Source of the DNA: Roseburia sp. 499
GTDB taxonomy: Bacteria > Bacillota > Clostridia > Lachnospirales > Lachnospiraceae
Direction: 5' to 3'
NCBI RefSeq assembly: GCF_001940225.2
Contig: NZ_CP135164.1
Coordinates: forward strand, 2,170,001-2,234,000
Length of the DNA: 64,000 nt
Shown: piece after piece, positions 17,437 to 25,229 of the stretch
Numbering within the stretch: position 1 is the first letter of the stretch
Layout: each line of letters opens with the position of its first letter
The notes under the pieces: model-generated
Told to the model about the DNA's origin: nothing
Seen by the model: only the letters and a program-made list of their open reading frames with translations
Databases searched by the model: none
Translations under genes and position numbers: made by a program

Positions 17437-17476
17437 TTTACTAACTCAGTAAATCATATCTGCTAAAATTTGTCAA
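17437..17476 (-). promoter_or_regulatory. Promoter with palindromic operator upstream of the exporter leader
   Basis: Minus-strand TTGACA (17471-17476), then 17 bases, then TTTACT as a weak -10. The -10 is the first half of a perfect palindrome TTTACT-N5-AGTAAA (17437-17453), so a repressor bound there would block the polymerase. Palindromes of this type are used by MarR-family repressors, but no regulator gene is adjacent. Confidence 0.55.
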
Positions 17477-17974
17477 CACATTTTTTTCCAACATACAAAA
17501 AATGTTGACTCATGCCGTAAAGTTTTTCGTCTTCTGCTAATGCCATTCCAAGCTCCAACCACTTCTTTTGTTCTTCTTCCGAACGCTTTAAAATTTCTTG
17601 TTCTTTACATCCCAACAGATTCTCTACTCCTGCAAATGCCAGTTCCTTCAATCCATACTCATTCATAAGGCTTCTTGCTTCTTCCACACTGGTAAAATAA
17701 GCTGTAGTAAATCCAGAACCGTCCTTATTTTCACCATTTTTCAGATAATGCAACAACTCATTTATCTCCCCCTCGTAACCCTCAAAATCAAGATAAGCAA
17801 AGCAGTCCTGAATAGGCGCATACTGAGAAATAAATGCAGCCACCAAAATACCATCCTTTTTCAAAAGTTTCAATGCACCTTCTAAAGCTTTCTTCCTGTC
17901 CACTTCCTTCGTTAGATGATAAAGCGGTCCCATTCCTCATATTCGTTGTCATACCAGTTTTCAATTTCGTTCAT
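17463..17974 (-). pseudogene. SAM-dependent methyltransferase with a large internal deletion
   Basis: An intact 5' end (ATG 17974 after AGAGGATGAGT) encodes NEIENWYDNEYEEWDR, the typical start of a small-molecule class I methyltransferase. Within about 20 codons the reading jumps to MGPLYHLTKEVDRKKALEGA, which is the family's post-motif-I region, in another frame. The roughly 70 residues carrying the SAM-binding glycine loop are missing. The C-terminal 156 residues remain well preserved. It follows the broken hydrolase gene in one operon. Confidence 0.75.
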
Positions 17975-17983
17975 ACTCATCCT

Positions 17984-18414
17984 CTATTCTCCCTTTATTC
18001 CATACTCTTTATAAAACTCTTTTACAATCTCCTTCATAATCTCAAGACTTCTTAACACATCTTGCGTATCCTCCATGGAATGTCCCACTCCCTCGAACTG
18101 TCGATAAGAAATTCCATGTTCTTCACAATAACTCTGTAATTCTTCTGCCGCTAGATATTTATCTTTTGTCCCTGCAATTACTTTGCATTTTCCCCCTTTA
18201 AAAAATGGCAAAGTCTGAGGCAAAGGAGTCAGAAAAATATCTTTATCGTATTTTTCCCACTCTACCTGTGCCAACTCTGATAATACTTTCTTTTTGATAT
18301 TTTCTCGCCGTTCCTCAATGGAATAACGCTCGTCCTGTGCCAAATTGTCATAAGAAAACAACGTTTTCTCCTGTCCATATCCCCACCGGGAAATAATACA
18401 GCTAACTTTTTCAT
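17984..18414 (-). pseudogene. Alpha/beta hydrolase, frameshifted and lacking the nucleophile region
   Basis: ATG 18414 overlaps the stop of the DJ-1 gene (TAATG). The frame starts MKKLAVLFPG and should continue WGYGQEKTLFSYD, but one base is missing after CCCGG, so the continuation is in the next frame. Further on, WEKYDKDI runs straight into FLTPLPQTLPFF, with no S-x-S-x-G nucleophile elbow between them. The late acidic (GTKDKYL) and histidine (GVGHSME) elements survive. Two lesions make this a likely dead gene. Confidence 0.7.
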
Positions 18415-18977
18415 TATTTTTCCTCTCCCGCAAGAAAAATAATAGATTTTTTCAAGCTTTCCGCCTTCTGCTCTGAAACAAGATACGCTGTCAGTCTTAA
18501 TGCAAATGGAATTGCAGTTCCCATTCCGCGGCTGGTAATCACATTTCCAGCTTCTGCCACTTCTTCAAAAGTTACTTCTGCTCCCAAAAGCTTTTCTTCA
18601 AATCCCGGATAGCATGCTGCCTTTTTCCCTTTTAAAATTCCATTTTCGCCCAAAACACTTGGTGCAGCACAAATTGCCGCAACCAATTTTCCTTGTTCTG
18701 CAAATGCAACAATTTGCTCCTTCACACCTTCATGTGCACCGAGATTGGTAGTTCCGGGCATTCCTCCCGGAAGCACTACACCATCTAATTCGTCGAAGGC
18801 TACCTCTTCATATAATGCATCTGCCAATACGGTAATCTGATGTGCTCCGTGAATCTCTTTTCTTCCCATAATAGAAATAGTATTTACCTCCACACCTGCC
18901 CGACGCAAAATGTCTACTACCGTAAGACCTTCAATTTCTTCAAATCCATCTGCTAAAAAAACTCCTATTTTTGCCAT
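18414..18977 (-). CDS. DJ-1/PfpI family protein (canonical)
   Basis: 187 residues. KIGVFLADGFEEIEGLTVVD carries the early glutamate, and VAAICAAPSVLGENGILKG has the nucleophilic Cys of the family. Members include ThiJ-like and YajL-type proteins with deglycase or chaperone roles that are still debated. Strong ribosome site (TTAGGAGGGAATT). It is first in an operon whose next two genes are both broken, so it may be the only working member. Confidence 0.88.
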   Translation of the reverse strand: MAKIGVFLADGFEEIEGLTVVDILRRAGVEVNTISIMGRKEIHGAHQITVLADALYEEVAFDELDGVVLPGGMPGTTNLGAHEGVKEQIVAFAEQGKLVAAICAAPSVLGENGILKGKKAACYPGFEEKLLGAEVTFEEVAEAGNVITSRGMGTAIPFALRLTAYLVSEQKAESLKKSIIFLAGEEK

Positions 18978-19060
18978 AATTCCCTCCTAAAAGCTAAAAT
19001 CTATCTATAGATTATCACTTTAAGTCGTTCATGTCCATAACCCCAGCGCAGTAATATTTC

Positions 19061-19453
19061 CTATGCCTTTAGCTTATTTATTATTTCCATATCCGGCCAA
19101 TATCCCCAAGACTCTGTTACCTTTCCGTCTATCAGTTTAAAATGTTCCAGCGCTTCAAAAGCAATTTCTTTCCCGGTAGGTGCAATCCCTGCAAATTCTC
19201 CAACATGTATTCCCCGAAACAGCAGTCTGACTGCAACCATTCCCTCTTCTTCAAATAAATCCAATACCTCTACCCGCATGTTTTCAAAAGTTTTTGCTGC
19301 TCCCTTTAGTATTTCCACTGCATCTTTATTGCTTTTCGCCCCTGCTGGACTATGATCTAAATAGTCCTCTGAAAAATATTCCATTACAAAATCATAATCC
19401 TGTTCTTCGTATGCCTTTTGAAAAAATCCTTTTACAATTTCCTTATTTGTCAT
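19061..19453 (-). CDS. SnoaL-like ester cyclase/NTF2-fold protein
   Basis: 130 residues of the NTF2-like fold: NKEIVKGFFQKAYEEQDYDFV, then DYLDHSP, the central VAVRLLFRGIHVGEFAGIAPTGKEIAF and the end ESWGYWPDME. This pattern is that of SnoaL-like proteins, whose substrates vary widely. GGAGG lies seven bases upstream of the ATG. It lies just after the alpha-glucosidase gene. Confidence 0.8.
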   Translation of the reverse strand: MTNKEIVKGFFQKAYEEQDYDFVMEYFSEDYLDHSPAGAKSNKDAVEILKGAAKTFENMRVEVLDLFEEEGMVAVRLLFRGIHVGEFAGIAPTGKEIAFEALEHFKLIDGKVTESWGYWPDMEIINKLKA

Positions 19454-19470
19454 TTTTCTTCCTCCTAATC

Positions 19471-21156
19471 TTACTCACACTCTAATACAATCACTTCACA
19501 GCTTACCAATTTCAGCGTCTGCTCCGGCTTCTGCATTTTTTCCTTTGCTGCGCTCTCCTGATTCGATAACACAACGCGCTTAACCGGATATTCCAACTTT
19601 ACCTCTGCTACTTCTTTTCCAAAGTTTGCAGCTACCAACATCCTCTTATTTTCGTCCACACGGTAGTATGCCATAATCGTCTCCGTATTCTCATATGCCG
19701 GAGCAAATTCGCCATAGGTAAATACTTCTCTATATTCCGCAGATTTACGCAACGCTACCAGCTTACGGTAATAATTCAATACAGAATCCGCATCTTTTTC
19801 CTGACTTTCCACATTGATTTCTTTATAGTTGGAATTTACCTTAAGCCATGGCGTTCCGGTAGTAAATCCTGCATTTTCCTTATCACTCCACTGTACCGGA
19901 GTTCGGGCATTATCTCGACTCATTCTGCCACAAACTTCTAATGCCTCCTCATCAGAAAGCCCTGCTTCTCTTGCAATATGATACTGATCCTTGGTACTAA
20001 TGTCATCATATTCCTCAATACTATTCCATACTGCGTTCTGCATTCCGATTTCTTGTCCCTGATAGATAAATGGGATTCCTCGAAGCAGGATACTTACAGT
20101 TCCAAGCATTTTAGTTCCGGCTGGAGTTCTGGCATATTCCGGTAAAAATCGGGACGCCCCTCTCGGCTCATCATGATTCTCAATAATGTTTGCTTCAAAT
20201 CCACTTTTTTGTACTTCAAGCTGAGAGTTTAATACTGTTTCCCGCCACTTCTTAAAATCCACCTGTGGCGCATCATACCATCCATGTTCTCCATCGCTTA
20301 AAGAATGAGCACTGAAATCAAAAATCGTAGAAAAATGTCCATCTTCTCCAATAAACTGTGGAAGTTCTCCCTCCTTCATGTTAAATACCTCTGCTACGGT
20401 AAAGGCATCATGTTTCTGGAAAGTATTTTTCTTTAAATCCTCTAAAAACTCTCCTACACCATCCACACTTTCTACCATTTTCCAGCAACCAGCCATTCCA
20501 TCCGTTCCATCCGGCTCAAAATCAGGAAATTCCAGATTCTTCTTAATATTGATAATAGCATCAATACGGAACCCAGCCAATCCCTTTTCCAACCACCAGT
20601 TCACCATGTTGTAAAGTTCTTGTCGCAGTTTCGGATTCTCCCAATTCAAATCCGGCTGTTCCTTTGCAAACATATGAAAATAATATTTGTCAGTTCCCGG
20701 CACCGGCTCCCAACAACTACCGCCAAAGTAAGAACGATAATTACTTGGAGGATTTCCATTTTTTCCTTTTCTGAAATAAAAATAATCCGCATATTCTCCG
20801 TCCGGGTCTGCCAATGCCTTCCGGAACCATTCATGCTTATCGGAACAGTGATTGATAACCAAGTCCATGATAATGTACATATTCCGCTTTTTTGCTTCTG
20901 CCAGCAATTCATCAAATTCTTCCATGGTTCCGAATTCTTCTGCTATGGCATAATAATCTGCAATGTCATAGCCCTGGTCTACAAAAGGAGATTTGTAGAT
21001 TGGGGAAAGCCAGATAATATCAACTCCCAATTCTTTTAAATAATCCAACTTTGAAATAATTCCCCGCAAATCTCCGATACCGTCTCCGTTGGTATCTAAA
21101 AAGCTCTTTGGATAAATTTGATATGCTACTTTGTCATGCCACCATTTTCTTTTCAT
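19471..21156 (-). CDS. malL: GH13 alpha-glucosidase / oligo-1,6-glucosidase
   Basis: 561 residues. The four GH13 regions are in order: DLVINHCSD (region I), GFRIDAIINIKK (region II with catalytic Asp), VAEVF (region III with catalytic Glu) and ENHDEPR (region IV). The residue pattern ENHDEPR and the length match the GH13_31 alpha-glucosidases that cleave isomaltose, palatinose or sucrose ends; the exact linkage is unsure. Cytoplasmic, no signal peptide. It is divergent from the AraC regulator at 21340, which probably controls it. Confidence 0.85.
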   Translation of the reverse strand: MKRKWWHDKVAYQIYPKSFLDTNGDGIGDLRGIISKLDYLKELGVDIIWLSPIYKSPFVDQGYDIADYYAIAEEFGTMEEFDELLAEAKKRNMYIIMDLVINHCSDKHEWFRKALADPDGEYADYFYFRKGKNGNPPSNYRSYFGGSCWEPVPGTDKYYFHMFAKEQPDLNWENPKLRQELYNMVNWWLEKGLAGFRIDAIINIKKNLEFPDFEPDGTDGMAGCWKMVESVDGVGEFLEDLKKNTFQKHDAFTVAEVFNMKEGELPQFIGEDGHFSTIFDFSAHSLSDGEHGWYDAPQVDFKKWRETVLNSQLEVQKSGFEANIIENHDEPRGASRFLPEYARTPAGTKMLGTVSILLRGIPFIYQGQEIGMQNAVWNSIEEYDDISTKDQYHIAREAGLSDEEALEVCGRMSRDNARTPVQWSDKENAGFTTGTPWLKVNSNYKEINVESQEKDADSVLNYYRKLVALRKSAEYREVFTYGEFAPAYENTETIMAYYRVDENKRMLVAANFGKEVAEVKLEYPVKRVVLSNQESAAKEKMQKPEQTLKLVSCEVIVLECE

Positions 21157-21339
21157 TTTTCATACCTCTCTTCTCATTTTTCATAAAAATTTTTTTCACG
21201 CTTTATTCTCTGTTGAGATATTATGTTCTTTGTATTATACTGCTATTATAGATTGTATTTTTCACTTTTTCTTGCAATATATTTGCCTATTATAACACGA
21301 TACTGCTCTATTGGATTTTTTAGAAAAAAGGAGAAAACT

Positions 21340-22224
21340 ATGAAAAAACTACATTCACTTGCCTTAGAACAAAAGGAAGATGCCAAACACGGAGAATCTT
21401 TTTTCCCAGTGCAAAAATACCTTACCCGACTAGCTTCTGATTATCCGGTAGTCACTACCCATTGGCATGAGGAAGCAGAACTTACCCTAATTACAAAAGG
21501 CAACTGTTTTTATCAGATTGATTTGATTGATTATGAGGTGAATGAAGGCGATATTTTATTTATTCCACCGTTGCTCCTTCACTCCATTTCCCTTAACACT
21601 AGTGAAGAAATTTTTTCTGAAACATATGTATTTCATATAAATTTTCTAGGTGGAAATTCCACAGATATTTGCTCCACTCGCTATCTGACTCCACTAATAA
21701 ATCAGGAATTTTCCATGCCCTGCCTGATAACACCAGAGCATCCCGTTTATGCTTCTTTACGAAGAATATTCGGACAGATTAATTCTTTGTATAGTGAAAC
21801 AGTTCCCGGATATGAACTTGCCTTAAAATCCCTGTTGTTACAGGTCATTTTTCTGCTGCTACAGTATAGTGAAAGAAACTCTTCTTCTGATACCGGAACT
21901 TCCTCTGATAAGTTAAAACAGGTCCTTGACTACATTGAGCTTCATTATGCCGAAACGCTTACTGTTTCAGACTTAGCAAAGCTGTGTTACTTCAGCGACT
22001 ATCATTTTATGCGCTTTTTTAAAAAGCATATGAACATGACATGTGTAGAATACATCAATAATCTACGTCTGGAAAAGTCTGTGGAACTGTTCGAGCAGGG
22101 AAATTCCTCTATTTTGGATGTTTCTTTGTCCGTTGGATTTCACAACCTTTCTTACTTTCATAAGGTTTTTAAGCGCAAATATCATATGACACCCAAAGCC
22201 TTCTTAAAACAGTTGGAACAATAA
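21340..22224 (+). CDS. AraC family transcriptional regulator
   Basis: 294 residues from ATG 21340, placed by AAAGGAGAAAACT; the frame extends upstream without a ribosome site. The N-terminal cupin part has THWHEEAELTLITKG and GDILFIPP, typical of sugar-sensing AraC proteins. The C-terminal 100 residues hold both helix-turn-helices (LTVSDLAKLCYFSDYHFMRF and SILDVSLSVGFHNLSYFHKV). It is divergent from malL across a 183-base spacer and is a likely activator. Confidence 0.88.
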   Translation: MKKLHSLALEQKEDAKHGESFFPVQKYLTRLASDYPVVTTHWHEEAELTLITKGNCFYQIDLIDYEVNEGDILFIPPLLLHSISLNTSEEIFSETYVFHINFLGGNSTDICSTRYLTPLINQEFSMPCLITPEHPVYASLRRIFGQINSLYSETVPGYELALKSLLLQVIFLLLQYSERNSSSDTGTSSDKLKQVLDYIELHYAETLTVSDLAKLCYFSDYHFMRFFKKHMNMTCVEYINNLRLEKSVELFEQGNSSILDVSLSVGFHNLSYFHKVFKRKYHMTPKAFLKQLEQ

Positions 22225-22309
22225 ATTTTAAAATAGTTACCGAAAATTGCCATTATATTTTTCTTTTCTTTGCAAATAATAACACCATGATAAGCGACAA
22301 CGTTTTGAA

Positions 22310-22354
22310 AAGGACATCATTCCTCAGAATGAGCCGATTCAGAATGATGTCCTT
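22310..22354 (+). terminator. Terminator of the AraC gene
   Basis: AAGGACATCATTC pairs with GAATGATGTCCTT across a 19-base loop, about 85 bases after the stop at 22224. Only a short T-rich stretch follows on the plus strand, so it might also work in the other direction. Confidence 0.6.
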
Positions 22355-22390
22355 ATCAAAAATAAAAGATAAAATTTGGAGGTGAATCAC

Positions 22391-22618
22391 ATGAGTGGAT
22401 CTAATAACTCTGGTTCTAACACAAGTAAAATGGCAGTACCTCAGGCAAAGGAAGCTATGAATCGTTTTAAACAGGAAGTTGCATCTGAAATCGGTGTACC
22501 TTTAAAGGAAGGTTACAATGGTGACTTAACTTCTGCACAGGCTGGTTCTATCGGTGGTGAAATGGTCAAAAAAATGATCATGAAACAGGAACAGCAGATG
22601 TCTGGCGGACAGCAGTAG
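22391..22618 (+). CDS. Small acid-soluble spore protein, alpha/beta type
   Basis: 75 residues from ATG 22391 (GGAGGTGAATCAC in front). The conserved core is clear: AKEAMNRFKQEVASEIGVPL (spore-protease cleavage region) and GYNGDLTSAQAGSIGGEMVKK. These proteins coat and protect spore DNA from UV and are made in the forespore under sigma-G. The gene shows that the host forms spores or comes from a spore-forming line. The glutamine-rich end is normal variation. Confidence 0.93.
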   Translation: MSGSNNSGSNTSKMAVPQAKEAMNRFKQEVASEIGVPLKEGYNGDLTSAQAGSIGGEMVKKMIMKQEQQMSGGQQ

Positions 22619-22660
22619 GCATAACCGCAGCAGGCATAGCCATAGAATATATGGTGCATA

Positions 22661-22695
22661 AAAACAGCAGACTCCTTTATGGGGCTGCTGTTTTT
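22661..22695 (+). terminator. Terminator of the spore-protein gene
   Basis: AAAACAGCAG pairs with CTGCTGTTTT across a 14-base loop and is followed by TTTCTTT. It lies 40 bases after the stop codon. Confidence 0.8.
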
Positions 22696-22795
22696 CTTTA
22701 CTTTTCTTTCTTTTTTTTCTATAATAATTCCAGAATATCATCCGCATACATACGGCTAGCTGATACAACTTTTTTCAATCCTCAGGAGGTCATTT

Positions 22796-23245
22796 ATGGA
22801 AATTGAACGTAAATTTTTAATTGATACTTTACCGGAAACTCTCTCCCAGTATCCTTTTCGTCAGTTGGAACAGGGGTATTTATGTACCGAACCGGTTGTA
22901 CGAATCCGAAGAGAAGATGACGATTACTATCTCACCTATAAGTCAAAAGGTCTGATGGTTCGAGAAGAATATAACCTTCCATTAACAAAAGATGCTTATG
23001 AGCATCTCTTACCGAAGGTTGATGGCATCGTAATTTCCAAGAAACGTTATCTGATACCGCTTACAGAAAAACTAACCATTGAATTGGATGTTTTTGAGGG
23101 AGAACTGGCACCACTGCTTCTTGCAGAAGTGGAATTTGAAACGGAAGAGGAAGCCAATGCTTTCGTTCCTCCTGAATGGTTCGGAGAAGATGTTACTTAT
23201 TCCAGTAAATATCATAACAGCACCCTGAGCCGGAAGAACCTTTAG
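22796..23245 (+). CDS. CYTH domain protein (triphosphate tunnel enzyme family)
   Basis: 149 residues. The signature MEIERKFLI (E-x-E-x-K) opens the protein, followed by VRIRREDDDYYLTYKSKG, with alternating charged residues that line the triphosphate tunnel, and KLTIELDVFEG. Members act as tripolyphosphatase, thiamine triphosphatase or adenylate cyclase; bacterial short forms are usually (tri)polyphosphatases. GGAGGTCATTT precedes the start. The last codons and the stop lie inside a strong terminator hairpin. Confidence 0.9.
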   Translation: MEIERKFLIDTLPETLSQYPFRQLEQGYLCTEPVVRIRREDDDYYLTYKSKGLMVREEYNLPLTKDAYEHLLPKVDGIVISKKRYLIPLTEKLTIELDVFEGELAPLLLAEVEFETEEEANAFVPPEWFGEDVTYSSKYHNSTLSRKNL

Positions 23246-23261
23246 TTCTTCCGCTCAGGGT
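23222..23261 (+). terminator. Terminator overlapping the CYTH stop codon
   Basis: ACCCTGAGC...GCTCAGGGT with a continuing GGAAGAAC/GTTCTTCC inner stem. The stop codon of the CYTH gene (23243-23245) lies in the loop, so the last codons of the gene form the 5' arm. Confidence 0.8.
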
Positions 23262-23311
23262 ACTGTTTTCATTTTCTTAACTATCTTGAAACCCAAGCAC
23301 CACAACTTAAT

Positions 23312-24613
23312 TTACTTTAATTTCGTCAAAAGATAAGGAACAACCCCTTCCATCGGTATCACTTCCTGTTCCATACTATCTCTATCACGAATGGTAATTG
23401 TTCCATTCTCTAATGTGTTATCATCAATGGTAACTGCAAATGGTATTCCAATTGCATCTCCACGACGATATCGTTTTCCAATGCTTCCTGTTTCATCATA
23501 ATTCACCATCATATACGGCATCAATTGATGATATACCTGCTTTGCCATTTCAGAATGCTTCTTTTTAATCAACGGCAAAACATTTACTTTTATTGGTGCT
23601 AATTTAGGCGCAATATTTAAAACAATTCTTTTATCTGACTCTCCTACCATCTCTTCGTGCAGATTTTCAAATAGCAATGCTAATATAATCCGGTCTAATC
23701 CATATGTGGATTCAATTACATATGGCACGAATTTTTCTCCTGTCTCTTCCTCTAAATAATCCATTGATTTTTTTGAAAATTCCTGATGTCTTGTCAAATC
23801 AAAATCAGTACGGTTATGGGTTCCATTGATTTCCCCCCATCCCAAAGGAAAAGCATACTCAATATCGCATGCCTCTTTGGCATAATGTGCTAATTTCTCA
23901 TGGTCATGAAATCTCAATTTTTCCTTAGGTAATCCTAGGTATTGAAAAAATTCCATTCCATATTCCTTAAAATATTCATAAGTTTCACTATCTGTTCCCT
24001 TCTTGCAAAATGTCTGGTATTCCATTTGTTCAAATTCAATGGTTCGAAAGGTGAAATTTCCCGGTGTTATTTCGTTACGAAAAGCCTTTCCAATCTGACC
24101 GATGCTAAAAGGAAGCTTCGCTCGCATAGTTCTTTGTACGTTAAGAAAATTTACATATTCACCCTGGGCATTTTCCGGTCTTAGATAAATCATAGCCCCA
24201 CTTTCTTCTGTGACACCCCTTTTCGTACCAAACATCAAGTTGAACTGACGTATTTCTGTAAAGTTGGACTTTCCACACACCGGACAGATTACCTTATGTT
24301 CTTTGATATATGCATTCATTTCTTCTTGTGTCATCGCATCAGCATTGGCTTCTGGCGCAAAATCATCAATTAAATTATCTGCTCTGTGCCTTGTTTTACA
24401 CTCCTTACAATCCACCAACGGGTCGGAAAATCCTGAAACGTGTCCACTTGCTTCCCACACTTTTGAATTCATTAAAATATCTGCATCCACTTCATTGCTT
24501 CGCTCTCTCTTTTGTATAAAATAATACCGCCATGCGTCCCTATCTCCCATACTTCCATAGTAGATATCCTGTGCACCTTCTATAGAATCGCACACACCTA
24601 TGATTCCTTCCAT
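23312..24613 (-). CDS. glyS: Glycyl-tRNA synthetase (alpha2 type) with an abnormal N-terminus
   Basis: 433 residues. Class II features are clear: motif 2 FRNEITPGNFTFRTIEFEQMEY, the Cys pairs CKECKTRHRADN and CPVCGKSNF, and motif 3 STYGLDRIILALL. In ordinary homologues the protein starts with a block resembling GFVFPGSEIYGG, followed by WDYGPLGVELK. Here the N-terminus reads MEGIIGVCDSIEGAQDIYYG instead, and joins the usual body near ADILMNSKVWEASGH. There is only a weak ribosome site (TTAGGATTC) and no T-box. It may be a truncated or second copy, not a working synthetase. Confidence 0.75.
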   Translation of the reverse strand: MEGIIGVCDSIEGAQDIYYGSMGDRDAWRYYFIQKRERSNEVDADILMNSKVWEASGHVSGFSDPLVDCKECKTRHRADNLIDDFAPEANADAMTQEEMNAYIKEHKVICPVCGKSNFTEIRQFNLMFGTKRGVTEESGAMIYLRPENAQGEYVNFLNVQRTMRAKLPFSIGQIGKAFRNEITPGNFTFRTIEFEQMEYQTFCKKGTDSETYEYFKEYGMEFFQYLGLPKEKLRFHDHEKLAHYAKEACDIEYAFPLGWGEINGTHNRTDFDLTRHQEFSKKSMDYLEEETGEKFVPYVIESTYGLDRIILALLFENLHEEMVGESDKRIVLNIAPKLAPIKVNVLPLIKKKHSEMAKQVYHQLMPYMMVNYDETGSIGKRYRRGDAIGIPFAVTIDDNTLENGTITIRDRDSMEQEVIPMEGVVPYLLTKLK

Positions 24614-24757
24614 GAATCCTAATGTAAAATCCCGCTTGGAGAATTTTTTTATAAAAGAAACGCACCCTTTTTCAACATTATATTACTAAGAATACGTTAC
24701 CATCAATATATTTTATTTTGTAATATTCGTGTACCCAACTCGGCAAAATTTCGCTAT

Positions 24758-24825
24758 CGTCTATTAATTAGCATCATGGATTTCTTGATTGCTTCACAAC
24801 AGCCATGATGGTTAATTAATAGACG
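24758..24825. repeat. Long imperfect hairpin in the glyS upstream spacer
   Basis: CGTCTATTAATTAGCATCATGG pairs with CCATGATGG/TTAATTAATAGACG across a 23-base loop with a single bulge. No T-run follows, so it is unlikely to be a terminator on either strand. The rest of the spacer 24614-24879 is AT-rich and shows nothing else. Confidence 0.5.
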
Positions 24826-24879
24826 GGCATGGGGTTAAGTTTTTGGGAGTCCCAAAGTATAACCTCTAATTAAATACAT

Positions 24880-25203
24880 TTAATATTTAAACACGTCATT
24901 CAATGCTCCATCTAAGTTATGCTCAGATAAAAAGAAAAATATCATATCACAAAACAATTTTAAATCACTTTCCTTTACCACATAACTTAAAGTTTTAAAA
25001 TTTCCCTTTTCACCTTCAACCTCATACTTTATCTTTCTATCTTGAATTTCTTCTTCAAATCCCCACATCCCCATTGGCATAATAACATTATGTCCCTTAT
25101 AATCAACATAGACTCTGCATTTGTCTTCAAAATATTCAATTTTTAAAGTGCATACATTACTTGTCCAAATATCAAAAGTTTCTTTTTTTTGTACTTGCCA
25201 CAT
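24880..25203 (-). CDS. Hypothetical protein cut off from its upstream region by IS1380
   Basis: 107 residues, no family recognised. It has aromatic-rich beta-strand-like stretches (TFDIWTSNVCTLKIEYFED, MGMWGFEEE) and ends with a helix (KLFCDMIFFFLSEHNLDGAL). The ATG at 25203 has GGAGG eight bases upstream, so its translation signals are intact, but the IS1380 end lies only 27 bases away. Its own promoter has therefore been separated from it. Whether it is still transcribed is unclear. Confidence 0.6.
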   Translation of the reverse strand: MWQVQKKETFDIWTSNVCTLKIEYFEDKCRVYVDYKGHNVIMPMGMWGFEEEIQDRKIKYEVEGEKGNFKTLSYVVKESDLKLFCDMIFFFLSEHNLDGALNDVFKY

Positions 25204-25229
25204 TCTATTTTCCTCCATGATAAATATCA

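Noticed and set aside
24614..24879. T-box for glyS
   Set aside because: No T-box core (GGGTGG...CGCGG) or specifier stem was found in this spacer; only a plain hairpin.
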